Shown here piece by piece: positions 52,936 to 64,000 of a stretch of DNA of 64,000 bases. Position numbers and translations under genes: made by a program. Origin of the DNA: Neoarius graeffei (taxonomy: Eukaryota > Chordata > Actinopteri > Siluriformes > Ariidae). The stretch's first letter is position 1. The number at the start of each line of letters is the position of its first letter. Below the pieces are notes generated by a model that did no database searches, had not been told where the DNA came from, and was given only the letters and a program-made list of their open reading frames with translations. The stretch spans positions 10,887,798 through 10,951,797 of the forward strand of contig NC_083596.1 in the NCBI RefSeq assembly GCF_027579695.1. Reading direction: 5' to 3'.

Positions 52936-53600
52936 TAATTATTCCACGAAATCAAGTCATATATGAGCTGATAGCTACATTCACTGGATTTTGAGAAACC
53001 GAGCATTTTTATTTTTATTTTTTGCAAATTCGATAAAAACTTCATACAAAACATCCAACAAAATCATTTCCGCTCAGGCGGACTGCTTAAAAACCTATCG
53101 ATAGCTGCACGAATTTGCTAATTTTTTTCTTTTTTTTTTGTAGAAAGTGCCATCTTGCTGTCATGCCAAGGTATAGAATAACTTTATGCATTTATTTAAT
53201 TCTTCCTTGGACATTTCTGTTCTGTAATTCTCAAACTTCTTTGAGCTTTTGAACCAGTCTAAAAAAATTCAACAAATTTTAATGCTTAAAGATGAAAAAT
53301 AAACAAACGGGCGAAATGACAGGAGCAATTTGTGAAAAATTATATAATAATAATTCTTGAAAAATAAAAAAGGATACATTCTTACCATCAAATACTTTCA
53401 TTCCGTATTTTGTTGCTTTTTTATTTTTTGGGCTTTTGTTTTTGAGTAGTTTTTATTTCATCCCCGGTTGGTTCAGCAACACGCTCCGCCATTTTGTTTT
53501 TCTCTACTCATGGTATATGAGCTGATATCCTCGTAGTAGAGTAGCCATTCAGAGTGCACAGTTGCTCATATCCAGTGAATGTGAATAGAATAATACTGGA
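52936..53600. mobile_element. Foldback MITE, copy 2
   Basis: Shares ATGAGCTGATAGCT, CACTGGATTTTGAGAAA, ATCATTTCCGCTCA and the right end ATATCCAGTGAATGTG with 41617-42151. About 200 bases at 53090-53300 are unique to this copy. Confidence 0.7.
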
Positions 53601-54260
53601 TGTGCAGCTCCTGTTTATTTGAATATGATGAATGTTTGTGGCACCAACAACGAACACAACACACCAACTCCTCCTCCGCAAGTTATATTACCCAAACATG
53701 AAAGAAAGCTTCTTTCCAGTACTTCACTATAAATCCAATTTTGTTTGCAATCACAGTAATCAGTAAGCAGGATCTATGCATCAGGATTCTATCTAGCGAG
53801 CTGAATTCTCATCGCCATAATTGAGATGCCTCATTTCTGCCTTTCCATGTTCACTCTTTTTGGGAGGGGGAAAAAAAAACATTGAAAGGAAAGGAAACAG
53901 AAAGACGTGAGAGACTGTGCTGTCTCTTGACTGCGAGTGGTAAAACTAATCAGGACAACAAACATCTGTGAACAAGCGGAACCAACTCGAGATGGCAGAA
54001 CGCTTACGGCATATTAAAGCTTCACCTAAATTAAATATTAAAGAAGAGAATGAGGAAAATGAAATTTGTGCTTTGAATGCAGCTTACAAAATGCAGAAAC
54101 AATGTGTTCTGTGTTTAAAAAAGCTTGTATCATAGTCTGCATATTCAAACAATGTCCAGTATAAGTAAACGCAAGCAGGATAAACAGAGTGTATTTAAAA
54201 GGAACATGTTTGGGTATTTTAGAACAGAACGTGCTGTGCTGAAAAAGAATTATATATATA
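53601..54260. other. Intergenic stretch
   Basis: No gene recognised. Short frames here lack any family signal. Confidence 0.45.
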
Positions 54261-54608
54261 CACTACCGTTCAAAAGTTTGGGGTCACCCAGACAATTTTG
54301 TGTTTTCCATGAAAAGTCACACTTTTATTGACCACCATAAGTTGTAAAATGAATAGAAAATACAGTCAAGACATTTTTCTGGCCATTTTGAGCATTTAAT
54401 CGACCCCACAAATGTGATGCTCCAGAAACACCTATGGAGATATTGCACCAAAAACCAGACATTTGCAGCTAGAATAGTCATTTACCACATTAGCAATGTA
54501 TAGAGTGGATTTCTGATTAGTTTAAAGTGATCTTCATTGAAAAGAACAGTGCTTTTCTTTCAAAAATAAGGACATTTCAAAGTGACCCCAAACTTTTGAA
54601 TGGTAGTG
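54261..54608. mobile_element. Tc1/mariner MITE, internally deleted copy
   Basis: Same family as 52264-52791, but about 180 bases missing after CTCCAGAAAC. The ends are intact and TA-flanked within TATATA runs. Confidence 0.9.
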
Positions 54609-54616
54609 TATATATA

Positions 54617-54996
54617 TCTCATTCTCATCTCATTATCTCTAGCTGCTTTATCCTGTTCTACAGGGTCACAGGCAAGCTGGAGCCTATCCCAGCTGACTAC
54701 GGGCGAAAGGCGGGGTACACCCTGGACAAGTCGCCAGGTCATCACAGGGCTGACACATAGACACAGACAACCATTCACACTCACATTCACACCTACGCTC
54801 AATTTAGAGTCACCAGTTAACCTAACCTGCATGTCTTTGGACTGTGGGGGAAACCGGAGCACCCGGAGGAAACCCACGCGGACACGGGGAGAACATGCAA
54901 ACTCCACACAGAAAGGCCCTCGCCGGCCCCAGGGCTCGAACCCAGGACCTTCTTGCTGTGAGACGACAGCGCTAACCACTACACCACCGTGCCGCC
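54617..54996 (-). mobile_element. tRNA-headed SINE (main family)
   Basis: Full-length. The target duplication is hidden in TA repeats on both sides. Confidence 0.92.
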
Positions 54997-54997
54997 A

Positions 54998-54998
<1 letters not shown>

Positions 54999-55028
<30 letters not shown>

Positions 55029-55043
55029 GTGTGTATATATATG

Positions 55044-55085
<42 letters not shown>
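54999..55085. repeat. TG/TA microsatellite
   Basis: GTGTGTGTATATAT... with short interruptions, starting exactly at the SINE head. Confidence 0.95.
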
Positions 55086-55089
<4 letters not shown>

Positions 55090-55139
55090 TTGTGACAGTA
55101 TTGGTCTGTGGTTGGATTCAACGCCTAACAGTCCCCTTT

Positions 55140-55480
55140 AAACTTAAAATCAGAGTTGCACCAGCTTTACCTCATGTTTAATAGCAGGAGAAGTTACATC
55201 AATAATGAACGGCAGTGTGGCTTTTATCTGCAGAAACGGACAAAAGCAAGTGCCAAAGTCTCCAGAAGAACTGGGGCAGGTTTCGCAAGATGCAGGAAAA
55301 ACACACCAGCTGATTTCATTATAAAACTATGCAAAAGTCGACCTGATGCACATGTGGTCGGGTCAAATGTTTATTTGGTTTTTACAGTTTTTAAAAGTGT
55401 TTTTAAATGTGAGGTGCCTTTTGGAAAATACTGTAGCTGTCTGCTAAATTGGGAGAACAGATTTGCAGATTTTCTTCGGT
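55140..55480. mobile_element. Fragment of the 27343-28241 Tc1-type family
   Basis: CCAAAGTCTCCAGAAGAACT and TATAAAACTATGCAAAAGTC match that element. Ends are missing. Confidence 0.6.
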
Positions 55481-55928
55481 GATAGATCCTTAGTCTCATA
55501 GCTCACAGAGGATTTGGTACATTTTATACACTTTTCTGGCCAGAAGCCTCAGGATCTTGAAGGTTGCAATCTGATTGGCTGTCCATACTGGCATTTCTGT
55601 ATGCCAGGTTCCAACAAGAAAACACATTTTTGAACACCGGGACACAATGAGCTTTTTCAGTTACTTTTTTTAAGAGAGCTTTGGTTGAGGTTCAGTAGTG
55701 AGTATGTATGGTTGGCGGTTTGCAGTGTGAGTCCAATAGGTTTTCTGTGAAAGGACGCAGGACTGGTTCGTGAGGCTGGTTAATCCATGGAAAAATTGAG
55801 GGTCCTTTTTAGACTTGAAACCCTACTTTTTTTTGGCTTGAGATGTTTTGGATAAGCATAATTTGTTTTTCAGTGTCCCTTCAGTGAAATTTGGATTATT
55901 GCTAGAACTAACCACTTTTTACCTGTTG
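55481..55928. other. Intergenic stretch
   Basis: Nothing recognised. Confidence 0.4.
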
Positions 55929-55946
55929 ACTTCAGCACTCATGTCA

Positions 55947-56279
55947 GGTGGCATGGTAGTGTAGTGGTTAGCACTGTTGCCCCTCAGCAAGAAGGTTCTG
56001 GGTTTGAACCCAGTGGCCAACGGGGGCCTTTTTGTGTGGAGTTTGCATGTTCTCCCCATGTTTGTGTGGGTTTCCTCCCACTGTCCAAAGATAGCTGTTA
56101 GGCTAATTGGCTACTCTAAATTGTCCGTAGGTGTGAATGGTTGTTTCCCAAGCCCAGAAATGGGAGGGTTGTGGCAGGAAGAGCATCCGGTGTAAAACTA
56201 TGCTCCAATTAATGTCAATAGGGTCCATATGGACCTTGACCTGGCAATAGTGCTGGGCAAGGAGGAAGAAGAAGAAGAA
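55947..56279 (+). mobile_element. tRNA-headed SINE with a different 3' half
   Basis: The head matches the main family, but after AGGTGTGAATGGTTG it switches to TGGCAGGAAGAGCATCCGG and ends in GAAGAAGAAGAA. That tail type occurs on other fish SINEs and LINEs. The 18-bp duplication ACTTCAGCACTCATGTCA lies at 55929-55946 and 56280-56297. Confidence 0.88.
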
Positions 56280-56756
56280 ACTTCAGCACTCATGTCAACT
56301 AGCTTGGATTGATTCAATAGTGCAGTTCTTGATATTGTTTGATGGAACTTGCAAATTTGCTGAAATGTGGCTCATTTGTGCTGATTCTCAGGGCTCCCAA
56401 CTGGCACAGCAGAAATATGTTCTGTCTGTGTTAGATCAGAAGATGGCATACTCTCTCTCCCCTGTCAATCACAGCAACACTAACCATTTGTGGATGTTTG
56501 TAAGATCAGGTATGTGGAAGAGGGCAGATAGCGCATTCCTCTGAGGGTGTGATGCAGCATGGGCAGCAGTTCAGAAAGATGACACTGGCTGGCTGCAGTC
56601 TCGAAGGAAGCCCGTGTTAACCTTCACCCTCGCTGGTTAGACAAACTTGCTTGTGGGTGGGAATTGGCTGGTGATCAAATTGTGGAGAAAAAAGGGCAAA
56701 GGTTCTGAAGAACTCAACTTTATGTAAATGACTATGAGATCCATCACATTGTGTTT

Positions 56757-57345
56757 AGCCAATCGTAGAACACTGTTGGCCATCCACTGCAGCCATCTTG
56801 ATTCTATCTTGCCCCTGGACCCAGTTAGGTCGGGATGAGAGATTGAGGCTGAAGGCTGTGCAACTCTCCTTCACTCTAATCCAAGTCACGTGTAAGTCAT
56901 GACTTCAAATTCAAGTCCTGTGGCGATGGGCAAGCGGTGAAGCAGAAGGTGCAGAAACACTGGAAGCTGTAGTTACAAACCTGCACACAGGCAGCCCAGG
57001 GCATAGGGTTGCTCTCTGCTGGAACGAAGCAGAAGCGGAGTTTGGCAGCCCCCTGGGTGTCTGAGCAGCCCTGTTTAGGATTTGTTCTGCTCACCTCCAT
57101 GGAGGAAGGGGCTAGAAAAGGTGCCCCAAACATAGCCTGCTTTATCTCACCCTGGCCAGCACACCGCGGCTGGCGGGGATCCCACTCAGCAGTCGAAATA
57201 TAACAAAAAGATAGTGAAGGTACTCAACTTTGGCACGTAGAACATCGACATACGGGTGTACCTTCAAAGCCTGGATTGGTCTCATCAGTCACCTCTGGAC
57301 CCACAACCGCCACCCACCAAATTAAAGTCATGGTCATTTTCAACC
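56757..57345 (-). repeat. LINE-related repeat, inverted partner of 59045-59665
   Basis: On the minus strand it reads APSSMEVSRTNPKQGCSDTQ and SPQDLNLKS, as its partner does on the plus strand. The right end has a CGTCCTTCTGGGTTGAAAATG complement akin to the LINE end near 4560. About 80-90% identity by eye. Confidence 0.72.
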
Positions 57346-59044
57346 CAGAAGGACGAACGTCATCAGCCAATCAAGATTGGCATCATTCTGATGTGAAGGT
57401 GAGGACTGTTTATTCATCATATTCAAATCAAGTTAAACATCACCTGAGATGAGCAGCAATACATCATGAGTGTGTCAGGGATATAAAGAATCCAGTACTG
57501 CTGTTTTGGCAGAGAGTGGACACTGGCCATGTCTGTACAGTGCTCAACAATTCTGGAAGATGTAAAAAGTAACGCATTGTAGGATTTCGTCTAAAACCAT
57601 TACATTTCTCTGAAATGTCGCCACAAAATTTATTAACTGGACAATCAATCACAAGACTATTGTACTGTGTGACAGTTCCGCTTCTGTAAAATATAGCCTG
57701 AGCAGCGCTGATGATGTGACCACAAGCTAAGCCTTATTTATTTTTCTACCTCATTTTACACACTATTTACCATTATCACTAGTGACATCACTCAACACTG
57801 TCTCTAATTCCATCCAAGTCCATCCAAGTTTATTTGCAGGTTTTATACACTGGGGTTGGAAGATATGGACTAGCGAAAGTAAAGACCTCCTTGTATGTCC
57901 AGTCTTGCTTTAGTTACAGTTGTCACAACAGCCCACTGTGTTTAGATGTGTGTGTGTGTGGCTCGTGCGTGACTGTCGGGCAGGTGTCTGCAGCCAGCAT
58001 TGAAGGTGGAGGACAGCTGTTAGCCATATGCTCATAACGGCGCTGTTTCTACAACCATAAACCGGGAATGGGACGGTAAAGGAATCTGAACCATGCTCGC
58101 TTTGTCCTGCACCTAGACTGTGTGGCGAGACGAAAGCAAAACAGGCTTTTCTGCTGAACATATTAGATTATATTACCGTATATGTTCCTGGAAGCGACCT
58201 TATTATCTGCTCATTCCTATTCCAGTTAGGTAAGATTATAAACCATTATAAATATGTCACCAATTATCAAATTTTTTTATAAAGCACTGATAATGTGTAT
58301 ATTAGTTGTGAATAGAGATCTGCTGATTACAGATGAACCAATCAGACCCTGATTCATGCTTCATCACTAAGACCATCAAAGACCTGTGGTGATGATAATA
58401 ATAATAAGTAATCATAATCAGATATATAATAAAGTGTAGCATTTCTTATTATGTAAATTTCTATTGTTGGGAGGCATGGTAAGTATTGAAGAAGAAGAAG
58501 TGGTCTCATTAAAGCTGCGGAAAGCAATTTTCCAAAAGCACACTTCAACTAAAATGTCTTTTCATACTGATAGCTATCATTAAATTGGATCCTTTGCAAA
58601 AAAGAATATTTCTCTCTGACTGTCCTGGGCTCTGCAATCAAGAACTAAAAAGTTCAGCACATTCCAGCTGTAAACACAATTCAGCAAGTGCGCAGTCTTT
58701 TCTGTTGCTTATCTGCCCATATAAGGGCAAAAAGTGAAGCTTGGCTAACGGTAGAGTTGCTGATATACCATTTTGGAAATGGAAGACAAGGCAAATGTTT
58801 CTGTTTTATGAAAATGAACAGAATAAACTTACTTGCAAACAACAACAACAAAATCTAGCATTATCATTTGCTGAAAAATCACTTATTTGCTATTGTATAT
58901 TAGCTGATTATATTTTTTGCTCACGATGGTTGTGATAATTTTGTATTTTTTTACTGGTTAGTCCCAATCGGTGATGTATGTTTTTCTTCCCTAAGAAATG
59001 AATGAATTATTATTCTGATTGAACAGATCATTCTAAGCAGATAC
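57346..59044. other. Spacer between the inverted repeats
   Basis: No gene recognised. TG run at 57950-57960. The reading frames here carry no family signal. Confidence 0.5.
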
Positions 59045-59665
59045 AAATGATGATGTTCATTCTTTGGGGTCGAAGATGACCATGACTTCAATTTGGTGGG
59101 TGGTGGTTGTGGATCTGGAGGTAACTGATGAGGCCAATCTGGGCTTTGAAGATACGCCCACATGTTGACGTTCCATGTGTCAAGGTTGAGTACCTTCACT
59201 ATCTTTTTGTTGTACTTCGACCACTGAGTGGGATCCCCGCCAGCTGCGGTGTGCTGGCCAGGGTGAGGTGAAGCAGGCTATGTTTGGGGCACCTTCCTCC
59301 ATGGAGGTGAGCAGAGTGAATCCTAAACAGGGCTGCTCAGACACCCAGGGGGCTGCCGAACTCCACTGCTGCTTCGTTCCAACAGAGAACGACCCTGTGC
59401 CCTGGGCTGCCTGTGTGCAGGTTCGTGACTACAGATTCCAGTGTTTCCACACCTGCTGCTTCGCTACTTGCCCATCACCACAGGACTTGAATTTGAAATC
59501 ATGACTTGCGCGTGACTTGGATTAGAGTGAGGAAGAGTTGCACAGCCTTCAACCTCACTCTCTCGTCTCGACCTAACTGGGTCCAGGGGCAAGACAGAAT
59601 CAAGACAGCTGGAGCTAGGTTGGGATGCAGTGGATGGCCACCAGTGTTCTACGTGTTGCACTGTG
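59045..59665 (+). repeat. LINE-related repeat, plus-strand partner
   Basis: Starts TTCATTCTTTGGGGTCGAAG, like the LINE boundary at 4556-4580, and runs through CCAGTGTTCTACGTGTTG. Frame 59268-59504 matches the minus frame at 56897-57133. Confidence 0.72.
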
Positions 59666-59832
59666 CCCTGATTGCGCTCCACGAAGGCTTTGCTGGGTCC
59701 ACCTTCCTGCCTGTTGAACCACCAGGTGGTGGTCTCCTCCGTACAGTCTGCCGACTCCAGTCTTTGGTCGTAACCCTGACCAGGGAGAGCAGGGGGTTCC
59801 TAGTGCTTGCTCAAGGCACCACCTCAGGCTAA

Positions 59833-60269
59833 TGGAAGGAAGGAGATACCTTACTACTCCATTGCATGGTGATCAAGGACGGCACATGCCCACTAACCTA
59901 ATATAGATTCGACAGAAAATAGGAGGTGCACCATTTATTTTTTGTTTGTTTTAGAAAGCTTACCAGAAACATTCAAAGAGCATCTTGTTGAGATTAGAGA
60001 TATGCATTGGGACTGCGATCCTATGAAATGCAACAAAAGTGCCATGCAAGCTGGAGGTTTTACTTTCTTTTGAGCAAGAGCAAGTTATGATATGACACTC
60101 AAATAAAGCCCATGAATGTGCACTGATCCTTAGTAATTAATTACAAGAATGGGATTAAAGAAAGAGCGTGACAGACATGATATAGCTGAGGTTGAGGAAC
60201 TGTCAGAGCTAGAATTCACAAACGTATTCCTACATTTGTATATCTGTTTTCCAATGTCTCCAGTGGCAT
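59833..60269. other. Intergenic stretch
   Basis: Nothing recognised. Confidence 0.4.
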
Positions 60270-60281
60270 GGTTAATATTCA

Positions 60282-60655
60282 TCTCATCTCATTATCTCTA
60301 GCCGCTTTATCCTGTTCTACAGGGTCGCAGGCAAGCTGGAGCCTATCCCAGCTGACTACAGGCGAAAGGCAGGGTACACCCTGGACAAGTCACCAGGTCA
60401 TCACAGGGCTGACACATAGACACAGACAACCATTCACACTCACATTCACACCTACGGTCAATTTAGAGTCACCAGTTAACCTAACCTGCATGTCTTTGGA
60501 CTGTGGGGGAAACCGGAGCACCCGGAGGAAACCCACGCGGACACGGGGAGAACATGCAAACTCCGCACAGAAAGGCCCTCGCCAGCCACGGGGCTCGAAC
60601 CCGGACCTTCTTGCTGTGAAGTGACAGCGCTAACTACTACACCACCGTGCCGCCC
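60282..60655 (-). mobile_element. tRNA-headed SINE (main family)
   Basis: Duplication GGTTAATATTCA at 60270-60281 and 60656-60667. Confidence 0.94.
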
Positions 60656-60667
60656 GGTTAATATTCA

Positions 60668-61617
60668 ATTTCAATAAACAAATAAATAAAAACTTACGCT
60701 CTAAGCCACACTCACATCGGGTTTTCAGTCCAAATGCAGATACACATACGGAAGTGATTATTTGGAGCTCTAATCAGATGCACATAGTGTCATTGTGTTA
60801 CACCACAGGGAGGTGCAAGTCTTCAGAGAGAGGGGTTCTGGAGAGAAGTTTGGATGAAAAGCATGAGATTGAGAACAAGAGAGTGGTCTGGTGGAAATGA
60901 GCAACACCTGATAACATTACTCATGTTTGAGCACTTTGTTTAACATATCAGCCTGAAATTTACAGATACCAAAAATCAGAACATATAAAAATATAGATAA
61001 ATTATTTTATATATTTGATTTGGCGTACATCACAAGTCTGTTTGTAGAGCAGCACGTTGGATGATCCTTTTATCTTTTCATGAAAGGGAAGGCTTCTTTC
61101 CCTGCTAAGTGCCAGCTACCGCTACAGCTAAAGGTGTTTGTGTGTTACAGTGAACCGCCCCATACAGCCCTTCCCTCTCTTCCCTTAGGTGAAAAAAAAA
61201 TGAACACAGTTGACTCCACTTTCCAAAACATGCAGACCAGCTGACTACGCCCCAACTGCCAAGAAAAACACAAGGCCTGGGTTTGGGGGCTCAGCGGCCT
61301 CGTCTGGAGAGGAGACAGTGGCTCTCACATAACCCGAGCCTCTGCTTGAGCTGCGGCAGCAAACCTTGTTAAAACAACACACAGAGGCAGGCCACTTGGT
61401 TCAAGCTGTCCAGCTAGATAAATACAGAAAACCCCCCATCGCCCCCTGATGAATAGCACTTATTAACCGGCACAAATTGGATTACGCTGTTAAGAAAGTA
61501 AAGTGCTCCGACATGACTCAAGTCTGTCCTGTTCCTCTTCATGATTTTCCACAGCATAAAAAGTAATGTCTTTTATATGAGAAGTATATTTAAACTCTTC
61601 CTGAATGGTCGATTACA
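60668..61617. other. Intergenic stretch with a GC-richer unique part
   Basis: 61150-61500 is less AT-rich than its surroundings, shows no repeat match within the window and no long frame. It is a possible conserved non-coding element, unproven. Confidence 0.4.
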
Positions 61618-61806
61618 TTATTGGTATTTTTAGGAGATGCTCTTATCCAGAGTGACGCACAACATTCCCAATGCAGCCTGGGGAGCAGTTAGGGGTTAGG
61701 TGCCTTGCTCAAGGGCACTTCAGCCATTCCTGGTGGTCGAGGGAATCAAACCAGCAAGCTTTTGGTCCCAAAACTGCTCTCTAACTATTAGGTCATGGCT
61801 TCCCCT
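61618..61806. mobile_element. SINE-like relic of a third type
   Basis: AGGAGATGCTCTTATCCAGAG, GGTGCCTTGCTCAAGGGCAC and CTAACTATTAGGTCATGGCT resemble the core and tRNA-like end of widespread fish SINEs (V-SINE type, tentative). Confidence 0.55.
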
Positions 61807-61878
61807 TGATTGCACTTTTATAGATTGGAGTTCTGGTATTACCACAATGCAAATTTTTATTTAAAACAAAGACGTCCT

Positions 61879-62260
61879 ATGGCGGCACGGTGGTGTAGTG
61901 GTTAGCACTGTCGCCTCACAGCAAGAAGGTCCTGGGTTCGAGCCCCGGGGCCGGCGAGGGCCTTTCTGCGTGGAGTTTGCATGTTCTCCCCGTGTCCGCG
62001 TGGGTTTCCTCCGGGTGCTCCGGTTTCCCCCACAGTCCAAAGACATGCAGGTTAGGTTAACTGGTGACTCTAAATTGACCGTAGGTGTGAATGTGAGTGT
62101 GAATGGTTGTCTGTGTCTATGTGTCAGCCCTGTGATGACCTGGCGACTTGTCCAGGGTGTACCCTGCCTTTCGCCCGTAATCAGCTGGGATAGGCTCCAG
62201 CTTGCCTGCGACCCTGTAGAAGGATAAAGCAGCTAGAGATAATGAGATGAATGAGATGAG
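61879..62260 (+). mobile_element. tRNA-headed SINE (main family)
   Basis: Full-length. Duplication ACAAAGACGTCCT at 61866-61878 and 62261-62273. Confidence 0.94.
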
Positions 62261-62273
62261 ACAAAGACGTCCT

Positions 62274-63589
62274 GATTAGTTATAGACTGAGATAAAACTG
62301 ATTAATATCAGGGTTTACCTTGAGCTTGGTTAGTGCTATAAACTTACACTTATCGTGTACAGTATAAAGTTAGATGATGCGATACCTAGATGAACTTAGC
62401 TATAATCCTGTGCCCTAAGCAGTGGTGAACCGTTACTATTAGAGCTGGGACTTGAGCTCAGCCAAAACTTAGCCAGACACACCAAAACAGCAACAGGTCA
62501 AAGGATTTTGCAAGGGATTAGCGGCAGGCTGCCAGATCGCTCTGTTGTATGTAGTTGTTGGTGTTGATTTTAAAAGTAAGTAAATTACATCGGGAAATAA
62601 ATCCTTAAGCCTGAGTGAAAAATCCTGCAGCGAGCGTGCAGCGTGGAAGAAGAGTCTGGAGACAGAAATCTTAGTTTCTTGGTTGTTAGCCTGTGCTACT
62701 TGCTCTCGATAGCACTGGCTTGACCGCTTTATTAGCGTTTGCTAATGCTACTGATGAATGCTACACCAGCTGGAAGGTGACTTCACTGCTGTGCTGACGG
62801 CGCTGACTTGCGGTTAAGCTTGTGTTGGCCTTTGAGAAGGCCGAGGGCGGTACATTTTTGGTCCCTCTGACTATAAATCAAAATCTTATTGGTTAATTCA
62901 TCTGTCACTTCCTACATAAACATACACTGCCATGGGCTTCAGTCGTGGCAATGAAGCCCTAACCAATGAGTGAGCAGCTCTACACTTTTCTCAGTCTAGA
63001 GACAACAAACAAAAAAATCTCACTGGATAACTCGATTTGAATGTTTTCAGGACAGTAACCCTTTCGTTTCTGAAGCAAATTTGATAGAAAATGAGGCCAA
63101 ATTAGAAGAGAATAAATATCATGAAATTATGAAAGAATGAAAGCAATTAAAGAATGAAAGAAATTAAATATAACACTTGAAATGCTGATATGTTTGGGCT
63201 TCTCTGAAGGCCTAGAAGGACCTGACGGTTCCCTTCTGGCCCTAAACTTAGCTAATGTTCAGCAACATGTAATTGTTAAGCTAATTATATAGTTTTTGTT
63301 ACTAGTTTTGCTACTTAGCCTTGCTACTGGTGAGATTTTTAGCAATCCATATTGTCTTGTTTGTTTGTCTAAATGACACACATTGTCTAAATGAAGTAGA
63401 AATTACCCAAAGGGACAAATGACCAGAACTGTACATTTTGTTTGCTAAGAGTAAGTGCACCTCTTTTGCCTCCCATCCCTGCTATTCAGAAGAGACACAG
63501 TATTACAGATTGAAACCCAAATGGTCCTCCCTATCTGTCTTTCAATGAGTGTGTGTTCATTATCATCGTCAATGCGGCCTCAGCTGAGC
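62274..63589. other. Intergenic stretch
   Basis: No gene or bounded element recognised on either strand. Confidence 0.45.
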
Positions 63590-64000
63590 TATATACTTGG
63601 TGGCCCAGTCATCACGATTGTTGATGCATGATGTTAGTTCAGAGGGACTCTGAGCTCCAGTGTTCCTCATTAGTGTGTCTAGAAAGGTGGCTGGAGGGCG
63701 GACCCTCCTCAGATGACTATGGCTTGGGCGCCACAGCACCAGCTGACTTGCGGGAAGGTCAGGGTGGTGATAGCAGTGACCAACAAGGCCAAGTCTCCTG
63801 TAGCCAATCTTGTCTGAGATACAGGGGATGTCCGAGCTCAGAATTGGTGTTATGGTCTCTCCAGCTGATGTTAAGTACCCTACAGAGCATGCACATGTAG
63901 GTGCCATTTAGGGATTTCTCCACTGCAGTTGTGAGGGTCCAGCCCTTGCAACCATAAAGCAAAACAGATTTGACAGTAGCTCAGAAGAAATGGAATTTTA
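63590..64000 (-). pseudogene. LINE reverse-transcriptase C-terminal fragment
   Basis: Minus-strand pieces LYGCKGWTLTTAVEKSLNGT, RVLNISWRDH, DKIGYRRLGLVGHCYHHPDL and DTLMRNTGAQSPSEL are the post-catalytic part of a non-LTR RT. One frameshift near 63830 is evident. It differs in sequence from the LINE at 4560-6840, so it is another family. It continues past the right edge of the window. Confidence 0.75.

Noticed and set aside
55003-55085. TA repeat as a replication or attachment site
   Set aside because: A simple microsatellite seeded at a SINE edge; nothing else supports a function.

Overview
This is vertebrate nuclear DNA from a teleost fish. It holds four host genes or gene parts among dense DNA transposons, SINEs and LINE fragments. 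The slc30a5–ccnb1 order on one strand matches the gene order known from other vertebrates. The commonest repeat is a tRNA-headed SINE resembling the Mermaid/DANA type of otophysan fishes, so a catfish-like otophysan is plausible. The species cannot be fixed from the sequence alone.

Host genes. (1) Bases 192-590 hold the last two exons of slc30a5 (zinc transporter ZnT5), with a poly(A) signal at 643-648. (2) Bases 8200-21681 hold a complete ccnb1 (cyclin B1): nine coding exons, 400 codons, every intron in phase 0, and a CCAAT/CHR-like promoter just upstream. (3) Two near-identical intronless pro-melanin-concentrating hormone genes (pmch) lie on the minus strand at 44149-44511 and 50348-50710. 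Each has a TATA box and ends in an unusual 17-residue MCH. No other host gene was recognised.

Layout. 0.7-8.0 kb is a repeat nest: a hAT relic with two SINEs, a mariner relic, a MITE interrupted by an element carrying Ulp1-protease and PHD-finger coding sequence, a LINE interrupted by a SINE-flanked block, and two Penelope-type 3' tails head to head. 8.2-21.9 kb is ccnb1. Its 8.5-kb second intron carries a SINE, a four-unit ~430-bp tandem array, two Harbinger-like MITEs, a hAT MITE and a Kolobok-like THAP element. Its sixth intron carries another Harbinger-like MITE and two TTAA-flanked elements that share one TTAA. 22.7-43 kb holds an ISL2EU-like relic, several Tc1 derivatives, a full-length but broken Tc1 and a three-layer transposon nest. 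43.9-51.6 kb is the pmch duplication, with a Tc1 element between the copies whose 340-codon transposase is uninterrupted. 51.6-64 kb is mostly MITEs, SINEs and LINE debris.

How the parts relate. ZnT5 loads zinc into the secretory pathway, cyclin B1 drives mitotic entry with Cdk1, and MCH is a secreted neuropeptide; nothing suggests co-regulation. The mobile elements show a readable order of insertion through their target-site duplications. SINEs of the main family are always the inserting party and never the interrupted one, so this family is among the youngest here.
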